From NCBI GenBank assembly GCA_963818205.1, contig CAWFRG010000017.1:62001-126000 (forward strand): a stretch of DNA of 64,000 nt, written 5' to 3'. The translations under genes were made by a program, and so were the position numbers. The notes under the pieces are model-generated. The model saw only the letters and a program-made list of their open reading frames with translations, did not search any database and was not told the DNA's origin. Origin of the DNA: CAVVYV01 sp963818205 (lineage in GTDB: Bacteria > Actinomycetota > Thermoleophilia > Solirubrobacterales > 70-9). Positions within the stretch are counted from its first letter, which is position 1, and each line of letters starts with the position of its first letter. Shown here piece after piece: positions 55,600-64,000 of the stretch.

Positions 55600-56025
55600 T
55601 CACGTCGTCTTGACGACCATCACCGAGCAGTCGGCCTTGTGCGTGACTGTGTTCGGGACGCTGCCGAGCACGCGACGCTTCATCCCCTTGTTCCCGATTA
55701 CCAGCAGATCGGCGCCACACTCTGCCGCGAGCCGCACCAGCACGTCTGCGGGATCACCCTCGTCTGAGCGCGTCTCGCACTCGATCCCCTCTTGACGGAG
55801 GGCTCTCTCGCTCCGCCCGAGGATCGTCCTCACCCGAGCCGCCGAACTCGAGGCCCACTGAAGCTCGATGTCCTTACCCCTGTCTGCGGGCGAGCCTCGC
55901 GAGCCCGGGAAGGCGCTGAGCAAGACAAGCTTGGCCCCGAAGCGCCGAGCGAGATCAGCCGCCTGCTTGACAGCCTCCTCTGCGGTTGCAGATCCATCTG
56001 TTCCGACGGCCACGGTGGAGATCAT
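55600..56025 (-). CDS. Universal stress protein (UspA family)
   Basis: MISTVAVGTDGSATAEEAVK starts the fold, and the nucleotide motif is seen in DLLVIGNKGMKRRVLGSVPN (G-x2-G-x9-G-S). The length is about 141 aa from ATG 56025; an upstream in-frame start would add 19 residues without family character. It probably binds ATP and acts in stress survival. It lies between an intact and a fragmentary SnoaL-like gene on the same strand. Confidence 0.88.
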   Translation of the reverse strand: MISTVAVGTDGSATAEEAVKQAADLARRFGAKLVLLSAFPGSRGSPADRGKDIELQWASSSAARVRTILGRSERALRQEGIECETRSDEGDPADVLVRLAAECGADLLVIGNKGMKRRVLGSVPNTVTHKADCSVMVVKTT

Positions 56026-56082
56026 CCGAGCGCAGTATCCACCAATCGGCCGCTCGCATCTCTCGATCTCCTGGGCCATCAC

Positions 56083-56502
56083 TTACTCCCGCAGCCCAGC
56101 GGCTTCGAGGGCTTCCGAGCGGTCCCGGTACGCGTGCAGGGAGGCGACTCGACCGGCGTGAATCGTCAAGACGTGCGTGGTCTCCAGTTCGAACGGCGCC
56201 CCACTCGCCCCACCCTTGCCGACAAGGCGAGCGAATACGACCACTCGGTCGCCAGCATCGAGAAAGCGCTCCGGCTCCAACCGCCATTCGCCCCACACTT
56301 CCTGGAGCATCGCGCTGAGCTGGGCAGCGCCCTCCCGACCCCGAAACACCGGCTCGCCCTCGGGATAGTCGGGCGGCAGATGAACCTCGAGCTGCTCGTC
56401 GACGTAGTCGCGGAAGGCTCGATCGATCGCATCTGGGTTCGCGGTGAGGAAAAGCTCCTGCGCATAGAGGTTCCGGACCAGTTCGACGTTCTCCTCCGAC
56501 AT
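56083..56502 (-). CDS. SnoaL-like / NTF2-fold protein
   Basis: MSEENVELVRNLYAQELFLT is the usual start of this family. VFRGREGAAQLSAMLQEVWG and VVVFARLVGKGGASGAPFEL follow, ending RDRSEALEAAGLRE. The NTF2 cone-shaped fold binds small hydrophobic ligands; the reaction is unknown. ATG 56502 was chosen over the further upstream in-frame start. It is followed by the UspA gene. Confidence 0.85.
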   Translation of the reverse strand: MSEENVELVRNLYAQELFLTANPDAIDRAFRDYVDEQLEVHLPPDYPEGEPVFRGREGAAQLSAMLQEVWGEWRLEPERFLDAGDRVVVFARLVGKGGASGAPFELETTHVLTIHAGRVASLHAYRDRSEALEAAGLRE

Positions 56503-56680
56503 CGCCCACGCAGTATCTCGCGGCGTAGGGGAGGGTGCCGAGTCCAGAACTGCCCGCTCAGAAGACCGCCGATTGACCCGCCACACACACCCCCTGAAAT
56601 TACGAAGGAGACGTAAATGGCCGCGGGAGAGTGGCGGTCAAGGCCGACTCGCACGGCCTAGACTCGCAGCGGAGCCTGAA

Positions 56681-57268
56681 ATGAGGGCGCGGGTTGCGAC
56701 ACGAGCCGACCTGGACGGCGTCACTGAAACGCTCTGGGCGGCGTTCGTCGACGATCCCGTCTGGCGCTGGGCCTTCCCTGACCACGAGGACCTCAAGCCC
56801 TGGTGGCGCTTCTACATCGAGAGCGCGCTTCGCTATCCCTGGCTGTGGGTCATGGGCGAATACGCGGCGGCATCGCTCTGGATCCCACCAGAGGGACAGG
56901 AGCTCACTGATGAAGAGGAGGAGAAGCAGCTCGCCCCCCTCTTGAAAGATCTCACAGGAAGTCGCTTCCCCGAGGTGATGGAACTCCTCGAGCGGTTCGA
57001 CAGGTCCCACCCCAGGGCCGAACCCCACTACTACCTTGGTCTCCTGGGGACCCATCCCAGCTACCGGGGCCGAGGAATCGGGATGGACCTTCTCGCCCAG
57101 AACCTCGCTGCGGTCGACGCGGACGGATTTGCGGCCTACCTGGAGTCCACCAACCACATCAACGACAAGCGCTACGAGCGCCTGGGCTTCGTTCGGATCG
57201 GCGAGTTCTCAACCCCTGATGGCGCCCACACAGCCGCAACTATGTGGCGAGACCCGCCAATCATTTGA
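56681..57268 (+). CDS. GNAT-family N-acetyltransferase
   Basis: MRARVATRADLDGVTETLWA opens the fold, and acetyl-CoA motif A is GTHPSYRGRGIGMDLLAQNL. LESTNHINDKRYERLGFVRI is the C-terminal motif B region. 195 aa. It is divergent from the SnoaL gene; substrate unknown. Confidence 0.88.
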   Translation: MRARVATRADLDGVTETLWAAFVDDPVWRWAFPDHEDLKPWWRFYIESALRYPWLWVMGEYAAASLWIPPEGQELTDEEEEKQLAPLLKDLTGSRFPEVMELLERFDRSHPRAEPHYYLGLLGTHPSYRGRGIGMDLLAQNLAAVDADGFAAYLESTNHINDKRYERLGFVRIGEFSTPDGAHTAATMWRDPPII

Positions 57269-57344
57269 CGGGGATCGACCCGCTTTAGTGACGAACTGAC
57301 AAGCGACCGTCGAACGGAATTGGCGGGAACGGAAGTGGGGTGGC

Positions 57345-57480
57345 CTACTGCCGCAGCCCGGCGGCTTCGAGGGCCTGCTCGCGGCTGTCGATCCCTTACG
57401 ATGGTGGTACACATCCGCTCCGACCGGGGACTCACGGTGACGTACTCGTCGCAGGGCTCGACGAGCGATGACCGCTCGTG
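57345..57480 (-). pseudogene. Second C-terminal fragment of a SnoaL-like gene
   Basis: Minus strand: EYVTVSPRSERMCTTIVRD, then after one frame change IDSREQALEAAGLRQ-stop. The ending is the same as in 55441-55560 and 56083-56502. It lies downstream of the ECF42-type sigma gene. Confidence 0.5.
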
Positions 57481-57562
57481 GAGCGCTGTGCTCGGGCGAG
57501 AGATCGGACTCGCGAGCGGGCCACTCGCGGAGTCGGCCCACCCCAAGAGCGCTCGCCCCTCG

Positions 57563-58729
57563 TCAGCCGAGCTCGGCCAGACGGCGCTCGAGGAAGCGTC
57601 GCTCGGCGTCGGCGTGGACGAGCTCCAGGGCTCGTTCGTAGGCCGCGCGGGCGTCGTCCGGGCGGCCGAGCCGGCGCAGCAGCTCGGCCCGGGTCGCGTG
57701 CAGGTAGTGGTACTGCTCCAGATCGAGGCGCTCGAGGGAGGCCAGGGCGGCATCGATGTCGCCCCCCTCGGCGATCGCCGCGGCCCGGTTCAGCTCCACG
57801 ACCGGTGAGCCGGTGAGCCGGGAGAGCTCGCCGTAGAGGGCGGCGATCTGGGGCCAGTCCTGGGGCTCTTCGGCATGCAGCGAGGCGATCGCCGCCTGCA
57901 GCACGTAGGGACCGCGGCCGCCGAGCGCCAGCGCGCGATCGAGCGCGGTCCGTCCTTCCGCGATCTGGCCTGCGTCCCAAAGCGATCGATCCTGATCGCG
58001 GAGGAGGACCAGCGTCCCATCGGCGAATCGCGCGTCTCGCCGAGCGTCGTTGATCAGCAGCAGCGCCAGCAGCCCGTGCACCTCCGGCTCGTCGGGCATC
58101 AGCTCGGCAAGCGCGCGCCCGAGCCGGATCGCCTCGGCCGCGAGATCTCCGCGGCCGCCGTAGCCCTCGTTGAAGATCAGGTAGACGACCGCCAGCACCG
58201 CGGAGAGGCGGTCGGGGAGCAGATGAGCCGGCGGCACCCGAAACGGGATCCCGGCGGCCTTGATCTTGCCCTTCGCGCGGACCAGCCGCTTGGCCATCGT
58301 CGGCTCGGGGACGAGGAACGCGCGGGCGATCTCCTCCGTCGTCAGCCCGCCCAGGGTCCGCAGCGTGAGCGCGACCTGGGCATCGAGCGCGAGCGCCGGA
58401 TGGCAGCAGGTGAAGAGCAGCTCGAGCCGCTCGTCCGGAATCGTCGTCTCGTCCATGCTCTCCTCAGCGGCTTCCGGCACGTCCAGCAGGCGGGTCTTCT
58501 CCGCGAGCGTGCGATCGCGGCGGATCCGGTCGATCGCTCTGTTGCGGGCGGTGGTCACCAACCAGGCGCGCGGGTTGTCGGGCGTCCCCTCGCGGGGCCA
58601 GCGCTCGGCGGCGATCGCGAACGCCTCCTGAGCGGCGTCCTCGGCGAGGTCGAAGTCGCCGAGGAAGCCGATCAGGCTTGCGAGGACGCGGCCCCATTCG
58701 TCGCGGAAGACCTGCTCGACGATCGCTAC
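57563..58729 (-). CDS. ECF42-type RNA polymerase sigma factor with TPR-like C-terminus
   Basis: Region 2 is VFRDEWGRVLASLIGFLGDF, DLAEDAAQEAFAIAAERW and WLVTTARNRAIDRIRRDR. Region 4 is TLRTLGGLTTEEIARAFLVP. A long helical repeat part (about 200 residues) ends the protein. This layout and the adjacent DGPF protein define the ECF42 group. The frame is open to about 58729, just past the upstream stop, but no standard start codon precedes region 2, so the N-terminus is uncertain; ATG/GTG options inside would cut region 2. Confidence 0.88.
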   Translation of the reverse strand, partial: VAIVEQVFRDEWGRVLASLIGFLGDFDLAEDAAQEAFAIAAERWPREGTPDNPRAWLVTTARNRAIDRIRRDRTLAEKTRLLDVPEAAEESMDETTIPDERLELLFTCCHPALALDAQVALTLRTLGGLTTEEIARAFLVPEPTMAKRLVRAKGKIKAAGIPFRVPPAHLLPDRLSAVLAVVYLIFNEGYGGRGDLAAEAIRLGRALAELMPDEPEVHGLLALLLINDARRDARFADGTLVLLRDQDRSLWDAGQIAEGRTALDRALALGGRGPYVLQAAIASLHAEEPQDWPQIAALYGELSRLTGSPVVELNRAAAIAEGGDIDAALASLERLDLEQYHYLHATRAELLRRLGRPDDARAAYERALELVHADAERRFLERRLAELG

Positions 58730-59085
58730 CGCTCCACGATCGGGCGCACCTCGATCGCGCCACCCAGGCGGGCCGCCGGAATGCGCGATGCCAGCTCGAT
58801 CGCGGCGTCGAGGTCGTCCGCCTCGAACAGGAGCCAGCCGCCCAGTGCCTCCTTGATGGTGACGAACGGGCCGTCAGTGGTCAGCGTCTTGCCGTCCGCG
58901 ACGCGGACGGTGGTCGCCGCTTCGGGGCCTTCCAGCTGGACGCCGGGGCTGACCCCGGGGGTCTCGTTGATCGCCTGGTAATCGGCGAAAACCGCCTTCT
59001 GCTCGTCCTCCGAGAGCTTCGCCCACGCCTCGGGGTCCCGTGGCGTCGGGGTGTCGCCTTGATGGATCAGCAGCATGTACTTCAT
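58726..59085 (-). CDS. YCII-related (DGPF) domain protein
   Basis: MKYMLLIHQGDTPTPRDPEA, LTTDGPFVTIKEALGGWLLF (DGPF motif) and IEVRPIVER mark the family. It is the conserved partner of ECF42 sigma factors and overlaps that gene here, so the two are cotranscribed. The DGPF protein's own function is unknown; a signalling or target role is inferred. ATG 59085. Confidence 0.9.
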   Translation of the reverse strand: MKYMLLIHQGDTPTPRDPEAWAKLSEDEQKAVFADYQAINETPGVSPGVQLEGPEAATTVRVADGKTLTTDGPFVTIKEALGGWLLFEADDLDAAIELASRIPAARLGGAIEVRPIVER

Positions 59086-59189
59086 CGCTACCTCCTGCTC
59101 AGAGTGTCTTCGGTCGACTCTAAGACGAACGGGAGGCCCGCAGATGGACACCGCGCTGAGCGCCGTCCTGCAACCGATGAGGAGCGCGC

Positions 59190-60373
59190 CTAGACCCGGA
59201 GGCAGTAGCCGTAGGCGGTGAGGCTGGGGGCGGGGCCGAAGAAGCCGAAGGCCGAGGCCGACCAGGTGCCCTCGTCGGTGAAGGAGCCGCCGGCGAAGAA
59301 GGTGTCCTGCGATCCGTTCGCGCTGAACCCTCCGGATGTCAGCCGGTTACCCGGCGGGCAGGCCGGGGTGGTCGCGGTCGCGAACGTTCCGGCTGGGAGG
59401 GGGGTCGAGGCCGAGACCTCGGTGAGCAGCGGGCCCTTGGTCTTGTCGCAGTACGCGATCGCGGTCAGCTCGCCGCCGTAGACGCCGAAGGCGTGCCCCG
59501 TGGCCCGCCAGGCGTTCGGTCCGATCGCCCGTGACTCGGTGACGTAGTTCCCGCCATGGCCCCGGAAGTTGGTGCGCTGGAAGCCTCCGCCGATCAGGTT
59601 CTGGCCCCGGGGACAGCGGGCGGTCACGGTCTTGGTCTCGCCGGACTTGATGAAGCGGGTCTTCCGCGGCGTGCTCGCCGGGACGAGCCCCTTGGCGCAG
59701 ACGACCTGGATGGTGACCTTGCGCGGGGTCGTTATGCCGATCGAGGGGTCGAAGAGGACCGGATTGATGTGCCAGCCGTGCTGGGCGCCGAGGCGCTCGT
59801 AGGAGTGCGGGTAGGCGCCCTCGCCGTCGGCGTCGGGGGGTGGGCTGCTGGTCATCCCGCCCCCGAGCGGATAGGTCTTGCCCGGGCAGATGATGACGCC
59901 TCGCTGGGCCTCGTCCGGCTTCGTCAGCCTGAGGGTCTGGGTTGCGAGCGTCAGCGCCCTGAGCGGACCGCGCCCCCCGCGCTCCTCCTGGGGACGCAGG
60001 CTTTTTCCGAGCGGGTGGATCTCCCCGCTGACGGAGTTGAGCACCCACAGCCCGGCCTTGGCGCGGACGGCCAACAGCAGGCGGTTGCACGTAGCGCCCC
60101 GCCGGATCACGAAGACCACGTTGGGAACATGGACCGACCGGAAGCTGGCGGAGACGCCGACCCTGAGGTTCGTCCTCTTGCGGATTATCGCGGCCATCCG
60201 GGCAGGGGCCGGGTAGCAGCCGTCCGGGTCACCCGCCCGCTCGTACTGGGCGATCTTGAAGGCGGCCTCGATCTTTCTCGTCGGTCCGTTGTAGCCGGCC
60301 TTGACCGCGAGGCGCTCGCCGCGCAGACGAGGAACGCGGCGAGGATCGCGATCGCGGGTAGCGCCCGTCTCAT
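59190..60373 (-). CDS. Secreted protein with three CPxGxxLxxGGF-type repeats, one frameshift
   Basis: A signal peptide (MRRALPAIAILAAFLVCAAS) is followed, after one break near 60310, by YNGPTRKIEAAFKIAQYERA and RMAAIIRKRTNLRVGVSASF. Three repeats then follow: CPGKTYPLGGGM, CPRGQNLIGGGF and CPPGNRLTSGGF, each about 90 residues apart with an aromatic-rich strand in between. It probably forms extracellular beta domains. The function is unknown, but a similar GGG-Y block is in the protein at 25238. Confidence 0.7.
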
Positions 60374-60479
60374 CACAGACCCTTCAACAGCCCAGCGCAC
60401 CCAACAGTTGCGGTCGAATTCGTTGGGGAAGCGTAAGGGGGAGCACGGATCCCTCGCGCGGCTGTCCAATCCGGGTTTA

Positions 60480-62560
60480 GAAGGGCGCCGGACGGAGAGG
60501 CTAGGGCTGCTTCACAGCAGCAGAAGCAGGGAGGTTGACCCCGCGGTTAGACCAGGTTTAGGACTCAGACCTACCTTCCTTACTTCAAGCCGAACATCTT
60601 AGGGCTGGGAAACGAGATGCCGATAGATTGTGGAACAAAAAAAACGCGGCCGGGTCTGCGGATACACAGAGACAGCATGAGGAGGTAGCGCAAGTGTTAG
60701 GTGACACAGCGCAGACGTGATGTACGGCGCCGGTTGGGTGACGGTTGAGGACCGCGACAGCCGCTGATGGAGGCGCTACGGGGGGCCGGGGCGAGTAGGC
60801 GGCGCTAGACGATTCCGGGTGTAGGACATTAGCGCTAGATAGGGCGACCGAAGTTCACGCCGATCGCACAGACCGAGAGTAATCGCACAGCAGATCTCGC
60901 TCCTAGCAGGACGCAGGGCCTGAGGGCAGCAGGTCATACAAGGACTTCGACGACTACCTCGGAGGGCATCAACGACAGGCGCAGACCAGACTCGGCTTTC
61001 CGGGGTAGGAATGGACTAACAACGACGTAGTAGCGGTGCGCGTCTTTGATAGGCGCGCAGCTTAGGCAAGGGTGGAGGTGAAGAGGCGCGGCGGGCGCAG
61101 TTACTGTAGGCGCTTCAAGCAGCGACTAGGTGACGGAGCGGGGCGCAAGGTCTTCGAACGATCTGCGCGAGCAGAACGATCAGCGAGCACTCGTCTCGGT
61201 GCAGAGGCAAGTTCAAGCTGACATACTCGGAGGAAGGCAACGGCAACGCCGTGATCAACGCCGCCAACCTCGGCTCCGCGGCCGCACAGGCCGCGGCGGC
61301 CGCACAGTCCACCAGGCCAGCGCCAGCAACGCGCTGCTCCTCGGGCGAGCGCGCTCGGAGAACGAGCACCAGCTGTTCGTGGCAGGCGCGCAGACTGGCT
61401 ACACCTTCGCGGAGATTCTGCTACGAGGCAGACCTACACGGCGGGGGGATCGATGCCGCGGTGCAGCTTACCGGATCGGGACCTATGTGCAGCTCGGGCG
61501 CGAGCAGAGCTTCTCGTGGAGCGCGATCTCGTCAGGGTAGAGACATCGTCGACCAGTACGTCGAGACACTCTGCGGCGGAGCGACACGAAGTACGTGTTC
61601 AACGGCAATTGACATCGACATGACGACGTTCATCGCGGGCACCTCGGTCCGGGCTCGGCACCCAGGCCGGACCGTCACTTCAAGAGAGACGGTACACGGG
61701 CTGGTAAGCGGCTACGCGACGGTAGAACGGCGAGCGTGTGGCGATCTCGGAACAAGCGCTCGACCGCGGGCGCGAGGTGATGAGCGCGATCGGGTTCGAG
61801 GAGCTGAACAGCAACACGTCCACGACCCGGCGAGCTTTGCCAGCGCCGCCGAAAGATCGAGCTCACCTTCAACTGGTTCTACGCTGACAACGAGAACATC
61901 GCTCTGTTCTCGAGTGGCCGGGTGCCGGTTCGGGCCGCCGGGGTCAGTATCGGGCTCCCGACCGTCGGGACCGGAGGCTTCGAGTGGAACGGGTTCTACC
62001 GGGGCCAGCACCCGCAGGCGGTGAACCCGAGCGAGCGGCAGGATTCTCAACTGGAACAACAAGCCGGCGGCGGGGTGGACGGCCGCCGACGATGAGTGGG
62101 GCTACGGCTCAGTGCACCGCGCCGAGCTCCTGAGAGGAGCGGTCGCCCGCAGTGACACCCACTCGCTCGGATCGCTGGACCGCGGCGATGAACCGAGCCG
62201 CCACCCAGGACCTCCGCAACGCCGAGGTCCTGCCGGCGATCGAGGCGGTCCTCGAGGACCGGCCCTGCGCCGAGCCCCCGCGAGGAGGAGATGCTCGCTC
62301 TACTCGACCAGAGTGGCGGACGGACGGCTCGAGCCGCCTCGACCGCGACCTCGACGGGAAGATCGACGCGCCGGGAGCCGCGATCATGGACACGGCGTGG
62401 CCGAAGATCGCCGACGCGGTTATGAGTCCCGTGTTGGAGCAGCAACCAGGCGCCCCTGGCCAGCCTCATAACCCGTGACAACAAGCCCAGCAACCAGGGC
62501 TCGGCGTACGGGTCCGGCTGGTACGGCTATGTCGACAAGGCTGACGAGGCTGAGCCCCGC
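60480..62560 (+). pseudogene. Penicillin-acylase family gene, shattered by indels and lacking its C-terminus
   Basis: Reading across frames gives the Ntn-hydrolase order of penicillin acylases: YFKPNI and GLGNEMP, MYGAGWVTVEDRD (60720), KDFDDYLEGIN (about 60945), and the nucleophile region ASNALLLGRARSENEHQLFV (61315). TGYTFAEILL, TYVQLGREQSFSWSAISSG, LTFNWFYADNENIALFSSG (61870), WNNKPAAGWTAADDEWGYGS (62050) and YGSGWYGYVDK (62510) follow. Dozens of single-base changes and in-frame stops interrupt it, and the last 60-80 residues are missing. Members hydrolyse amide bonds such as acyl-homoserine lactones or penicillins. Confidence 0.65.
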
Positions 62561-62577
62561 ATAGCATCCTTGCCGCG

Positions 62578-62913
62578 GTGTTCCTGCTCGCGATGATCGC
62601 CCTTGCCGTGTTCGTGCTGCCGCCCTGGCTCGGATTGATCGCGGTGGTCATCGGGATCGTGGTCGAGCTGGCCGAGGTCGCCTTCTGGATCCGCTTCCTG
62701 CGCCGCTACCGGGTCCGCACCGGCTCCGAGGGTCTGGTCGGGATGGTGGCGGAGGTGGTGGAGACCTGCGATCCGGAGGGGCGGGTGCGGCTCCGGGGCG
62801 AGATCTGGCGCGCCCGCTGCCCGCCTTCCACGCCTGCCACCGTCGGCCAGCTGGTTCAGGTGACCGGCGTCGATGGCCTCACCCTCGAGGTCCGCGAGCC
62901 GGTCGACCGCTGA
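62578..62913 (+). CDS. NfeD-like membrane protein
   Basis: Two hydrophobic helices (FLLAMIALAVFVLPPWLGLI, AVVIGIVVELAEVAFWI) are followed by an OB-fold-like domain: GSEGLVGMVAEVVETCDPEG, then VGQLVQVTGVDGLTLEVREP. This is the short NfeD form that partners SPFH proteins or acts in membrane microdomains. GTG 62578 is used; the frame is open slightly upstream, where it meets the broken acylase gene. Confidence 0.72.
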   Translation: MFLLAMIALAVFVLPPWLGLIAVVIGIVVELAEVAFWIRFLRRYRVRTGSEGLVGMVAEVVETCDPEGRVRLRGEIWRARCPPSTPATVGQLVQVTGVDGLTLEVREPVDR

Positions 62914-62916
62914 GCT

Positions 62917-63669
62917 TCAGTTCGCTCGCTCGGCCGGGCCGGCCTCTGCCCGGTCGGGAAGTCGCTCGCAGAATCCCTTCAGGATCTCGGCGAATTCCGG
63001 GGCGCAGCTCGGCTTGATCTCCACCGAGGCGGTCGCCGCGTCGGGGAAGGCGGCGACGGCGTCCTCGAAGCTCTCGGCCGTCCAAGCGATGCAGCCGCGG
63101 TGCTCGACCAGCAGCATCGGCACCCCCAGGGTCCGCAGGGTCGGCTCGAGCTGCTCGGCTTCCCTGGCGGAGAGCATGTGCTCGAGGTAGCCGAGTGCCA
63201 CCTCCTGCGGGACCCGCTCCATGTAGCGGTCGGCCATCTCATCGTCGTAGGCGTGCTGGGTGAGCTGGCAGAGGGCCCGGACGAAGCTCCGGTAGTCGGT
63301 TCGGGCGACCTGGATCAGGGCATCGAAGACGTCACCGTTGAGCGCCGGGCGGGGGCCCTCTCGCTCGAAGGAGAGCGCGGGATGCCCGAGCGCCAGCGCC
63401 CTGACCGTCTCGGGCCTCGCGCCGGCGATCCGGACGGCCTGGGCAGCCCCCGCCTCGTCTCCAACGACGACGCAGTCCTCCCATCCGCGCCGCTCGATCT
63501 CGGCGAGTCCGCGCGCGACGATCGCCGCCTGGGTGGTCTCGGTGGCCGGCTCGTTCCCAACTCCTGGCGCGTCGAATGAGGCGACCTCGGCCCACTCCTC
63601 GAGCAATGGCTTGATCGCCCACTCGACCTCAGTGACCGTCGGAACCAGGAGGATGCGCGGACGCGGCAT
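62917..63669 (-). CDS. Alpha/beta-hydrolase-fold protein lacking a Ser nucleophile
   Basis: RPRILLVPTVTEVEWAIKPL and VASFDAPGVGNEPA open the fold. At the nucleophile elbow, where hydrolases read G-H-S-x-G, this protein has VVVGDEAGAAQA with Glu instead of Ser. No clear catalytic His is seen near the end (EIKPSCAPEFAEIL). ATG 63669; a TTG at 63681 is also in frame. It may be a non-enzymatic or atypical family member. Confidence 0.75.
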   Translation of the reverse strand: MPRPRILLVPTVTEVEWAIKPLLEEWAEVASFDAPGVGNEPATETTQAAIVARGLAEIERRGWEDCVVVGDEAGAAQAVRIAGARPETVRALALGHPALSFEREGPRPALNGDVFDALIQVARTDYRSFVRALCQLTQHAYDDEMADRYMERVPQEVALGYLEHMLSAREAEQLEPTLRTLGVPMLLVEHRGCIAWTAESFEDAVAAFPDAATASVEIKPSCAPEFAEILKGFCERLPDRAEAGPAERAN

Positions 63670-63741
63670 CGGTGAGCCCAAGCTAGCGGGGTGCCGGGCA
63701 GGTTTCCAGTGGTTGTGGCCTGGGTAAGCGCCGGGAACGGA

Positions 63742-63767
63742 AAAGGGCCCCGGTGAGGGGGCCCTTT
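63742..63767. terminator. Perfect 10-bp terminator hairpin
   Basis: AAAGGGCCCC, loop GGTGAG, GGGGCCCTTT: A-run and T-run flank both sides, so it works in either direction. It lies upstream of the alpha/beta-hydrolase-fold gene, where it could act as an attenuator. Confidence 0.88.
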
Positions 63768-63905
63768 GTTTCCGAAAGGACGTGCCGCCGGAGATGCAGC
63801 TCCCCGGCCCGTCGGTCCTTCAAGTCGCTTGGCTCAATACTCGGCCGCCTGCGCGGCGAACTTGAGCCTGTTAGAAGACACTAACACGGCTCTCGGGCGC
63901 AAGTT
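63742..63905 (-). ncRNA. Candidate structured leader or small RNA
   Basis: On the minus strand, about 165 nt between a promoter-like site and a strong terminator fold into several stems. The first is GTTAG/CTAAC (63870-63885). A two-part stem, GGCTCAA with TTGAGCC, encloses GCCGC/GCGGC (63831-63868). Another, AAGGAC with GTCCTT, encloses CCGGGGA/TCTCCGG (63776-63820). A G-U pair in the last stem works only on the minus strand. It ends in the terminator at 63742-63767, 73 bp before the hydrolase-fold gene. No known family recognised. Confidence 0.45.
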
Positions 63906-63910
63906 GCACC

Positions 63911-63940
63911 TGTCTACGGGAGCGGCGTAAATTGGATCAA
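63911..63940 (-). promoter_or_regulatory. Candidate promoter of the structured RNA
   Basis: On the minus strand TTGATC (63940-63935), an 18-nt spacer and TAGACA (63916-63911) resemble -35 and -10 boxes. The remaining bases to 64000 show no gene. Confidence 0.35.
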
Positions 63941-64000
63941 CAAAAGTGAGCGCGGCGCTCAGAACATTTGGCTGCCCGGCCAGGATAGGATGAGCCGGTG

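Overview
The window is high-GC bacterial DNA with dense, same-strand housekeeping operons and many GTG/TTG starts. It also carries several markers common in deep-branching Actinomycetota. These include a SepIVA/DivIVA-like coiled-coil gene beside coaD, an EF-G2-type GTPase, a PPOX-class flavoprotein, an ECF sigma factor paired with a DGPF protein, and small secreted proteins starting with a 'LxALxGTA' signal peptide. My best guess is a Thermoleophilia/Solirubrobacterales-type actinobacterium, probably an assembled draft or metagenome contig. That placement is inference from gene families and order; no rRNA is present.

Region 1 (1-16.4 kb): priA (5' cut by the window), def, fmt, a zinc-ribbon protein, rpe, a channel-like RCK protein and a convergent lipid/polysaccharide flippase. 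The riboflavin operon ribD-ribE-ribBA-ribH follows, then rpmB, a FakA/DAK2-like kinase, a GST-fold protein, recG, rsmD and coaD. Region 2 (16.5-35.4 kb): sepIVA-like gene, a remnant acyl-metabolism cluster (enoyl-CoA hydratase, methyltransferase, two truncated genes), then yceD-rpmF-plsX-acpP-rnc-smc, ftsY, ffh-rpsP-khpA-trmD-rplS-lepB-rnhB-yraN-comM-dprA. This is the classic block linking phospholipid/fatty-acid synthesis, RNA processing, chromosome segregation, protein targeting and ribosome assembly. Region 3 (35.4-48.3 kb): mixed metabolism (thiD, ilvD, formyltetrahydrofolate cyclo-ligase), an ECF sigma factor with its DHFR-like neighbour, an L,D-transpeptidase, a Xer recombinase, EF-G2, a PPOX protein and RNase HI.

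Region 4 (48.3-55.2 kb) is accessory. A tRNA-Gly(GCC) gene carries a 2.4-kb integrated element bounded by 47-bp direct repeats of the tRNA 3' half. The element holds a deleted tyrosine integrase, a ribbon-helix-helix protein and repeat arrays. Beyond it lie small secreted proteins, a truncated SGNH hydrolase and a badly frame-broken secreted hydrolase, ending at tRNA-Cys(GCA). Region 5 (55.2-64 kb): stress and signalling genes (UspA, SnoaL-like, GNAT, ECF42-type sigma with DGPF partner), a secreted repeat protein, a penicillin-acylase homologue broken by many indels, an NfeD-like membrane protein, an alpha/beta-hydrolase-fold protein without a visible nucleophile, and a structured leader or small-RNA candidate at the right edge.

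Many genes are interrupted by single-base frameshifts (priA, fmt, flippase, ribD, recG, methyltransferase, yceD, yraN, comM, dprA and others). The broken frames rejoin perfectly to family-like protein, and the density rises sharply at 50-55 kb and 60.5-62.6 kb. Sequencing or assembly indels are the simplest explanation for most of them. True decay is likelier where large pieces are missing (integrase, APH/SDR junction, SGNH hydrolase).
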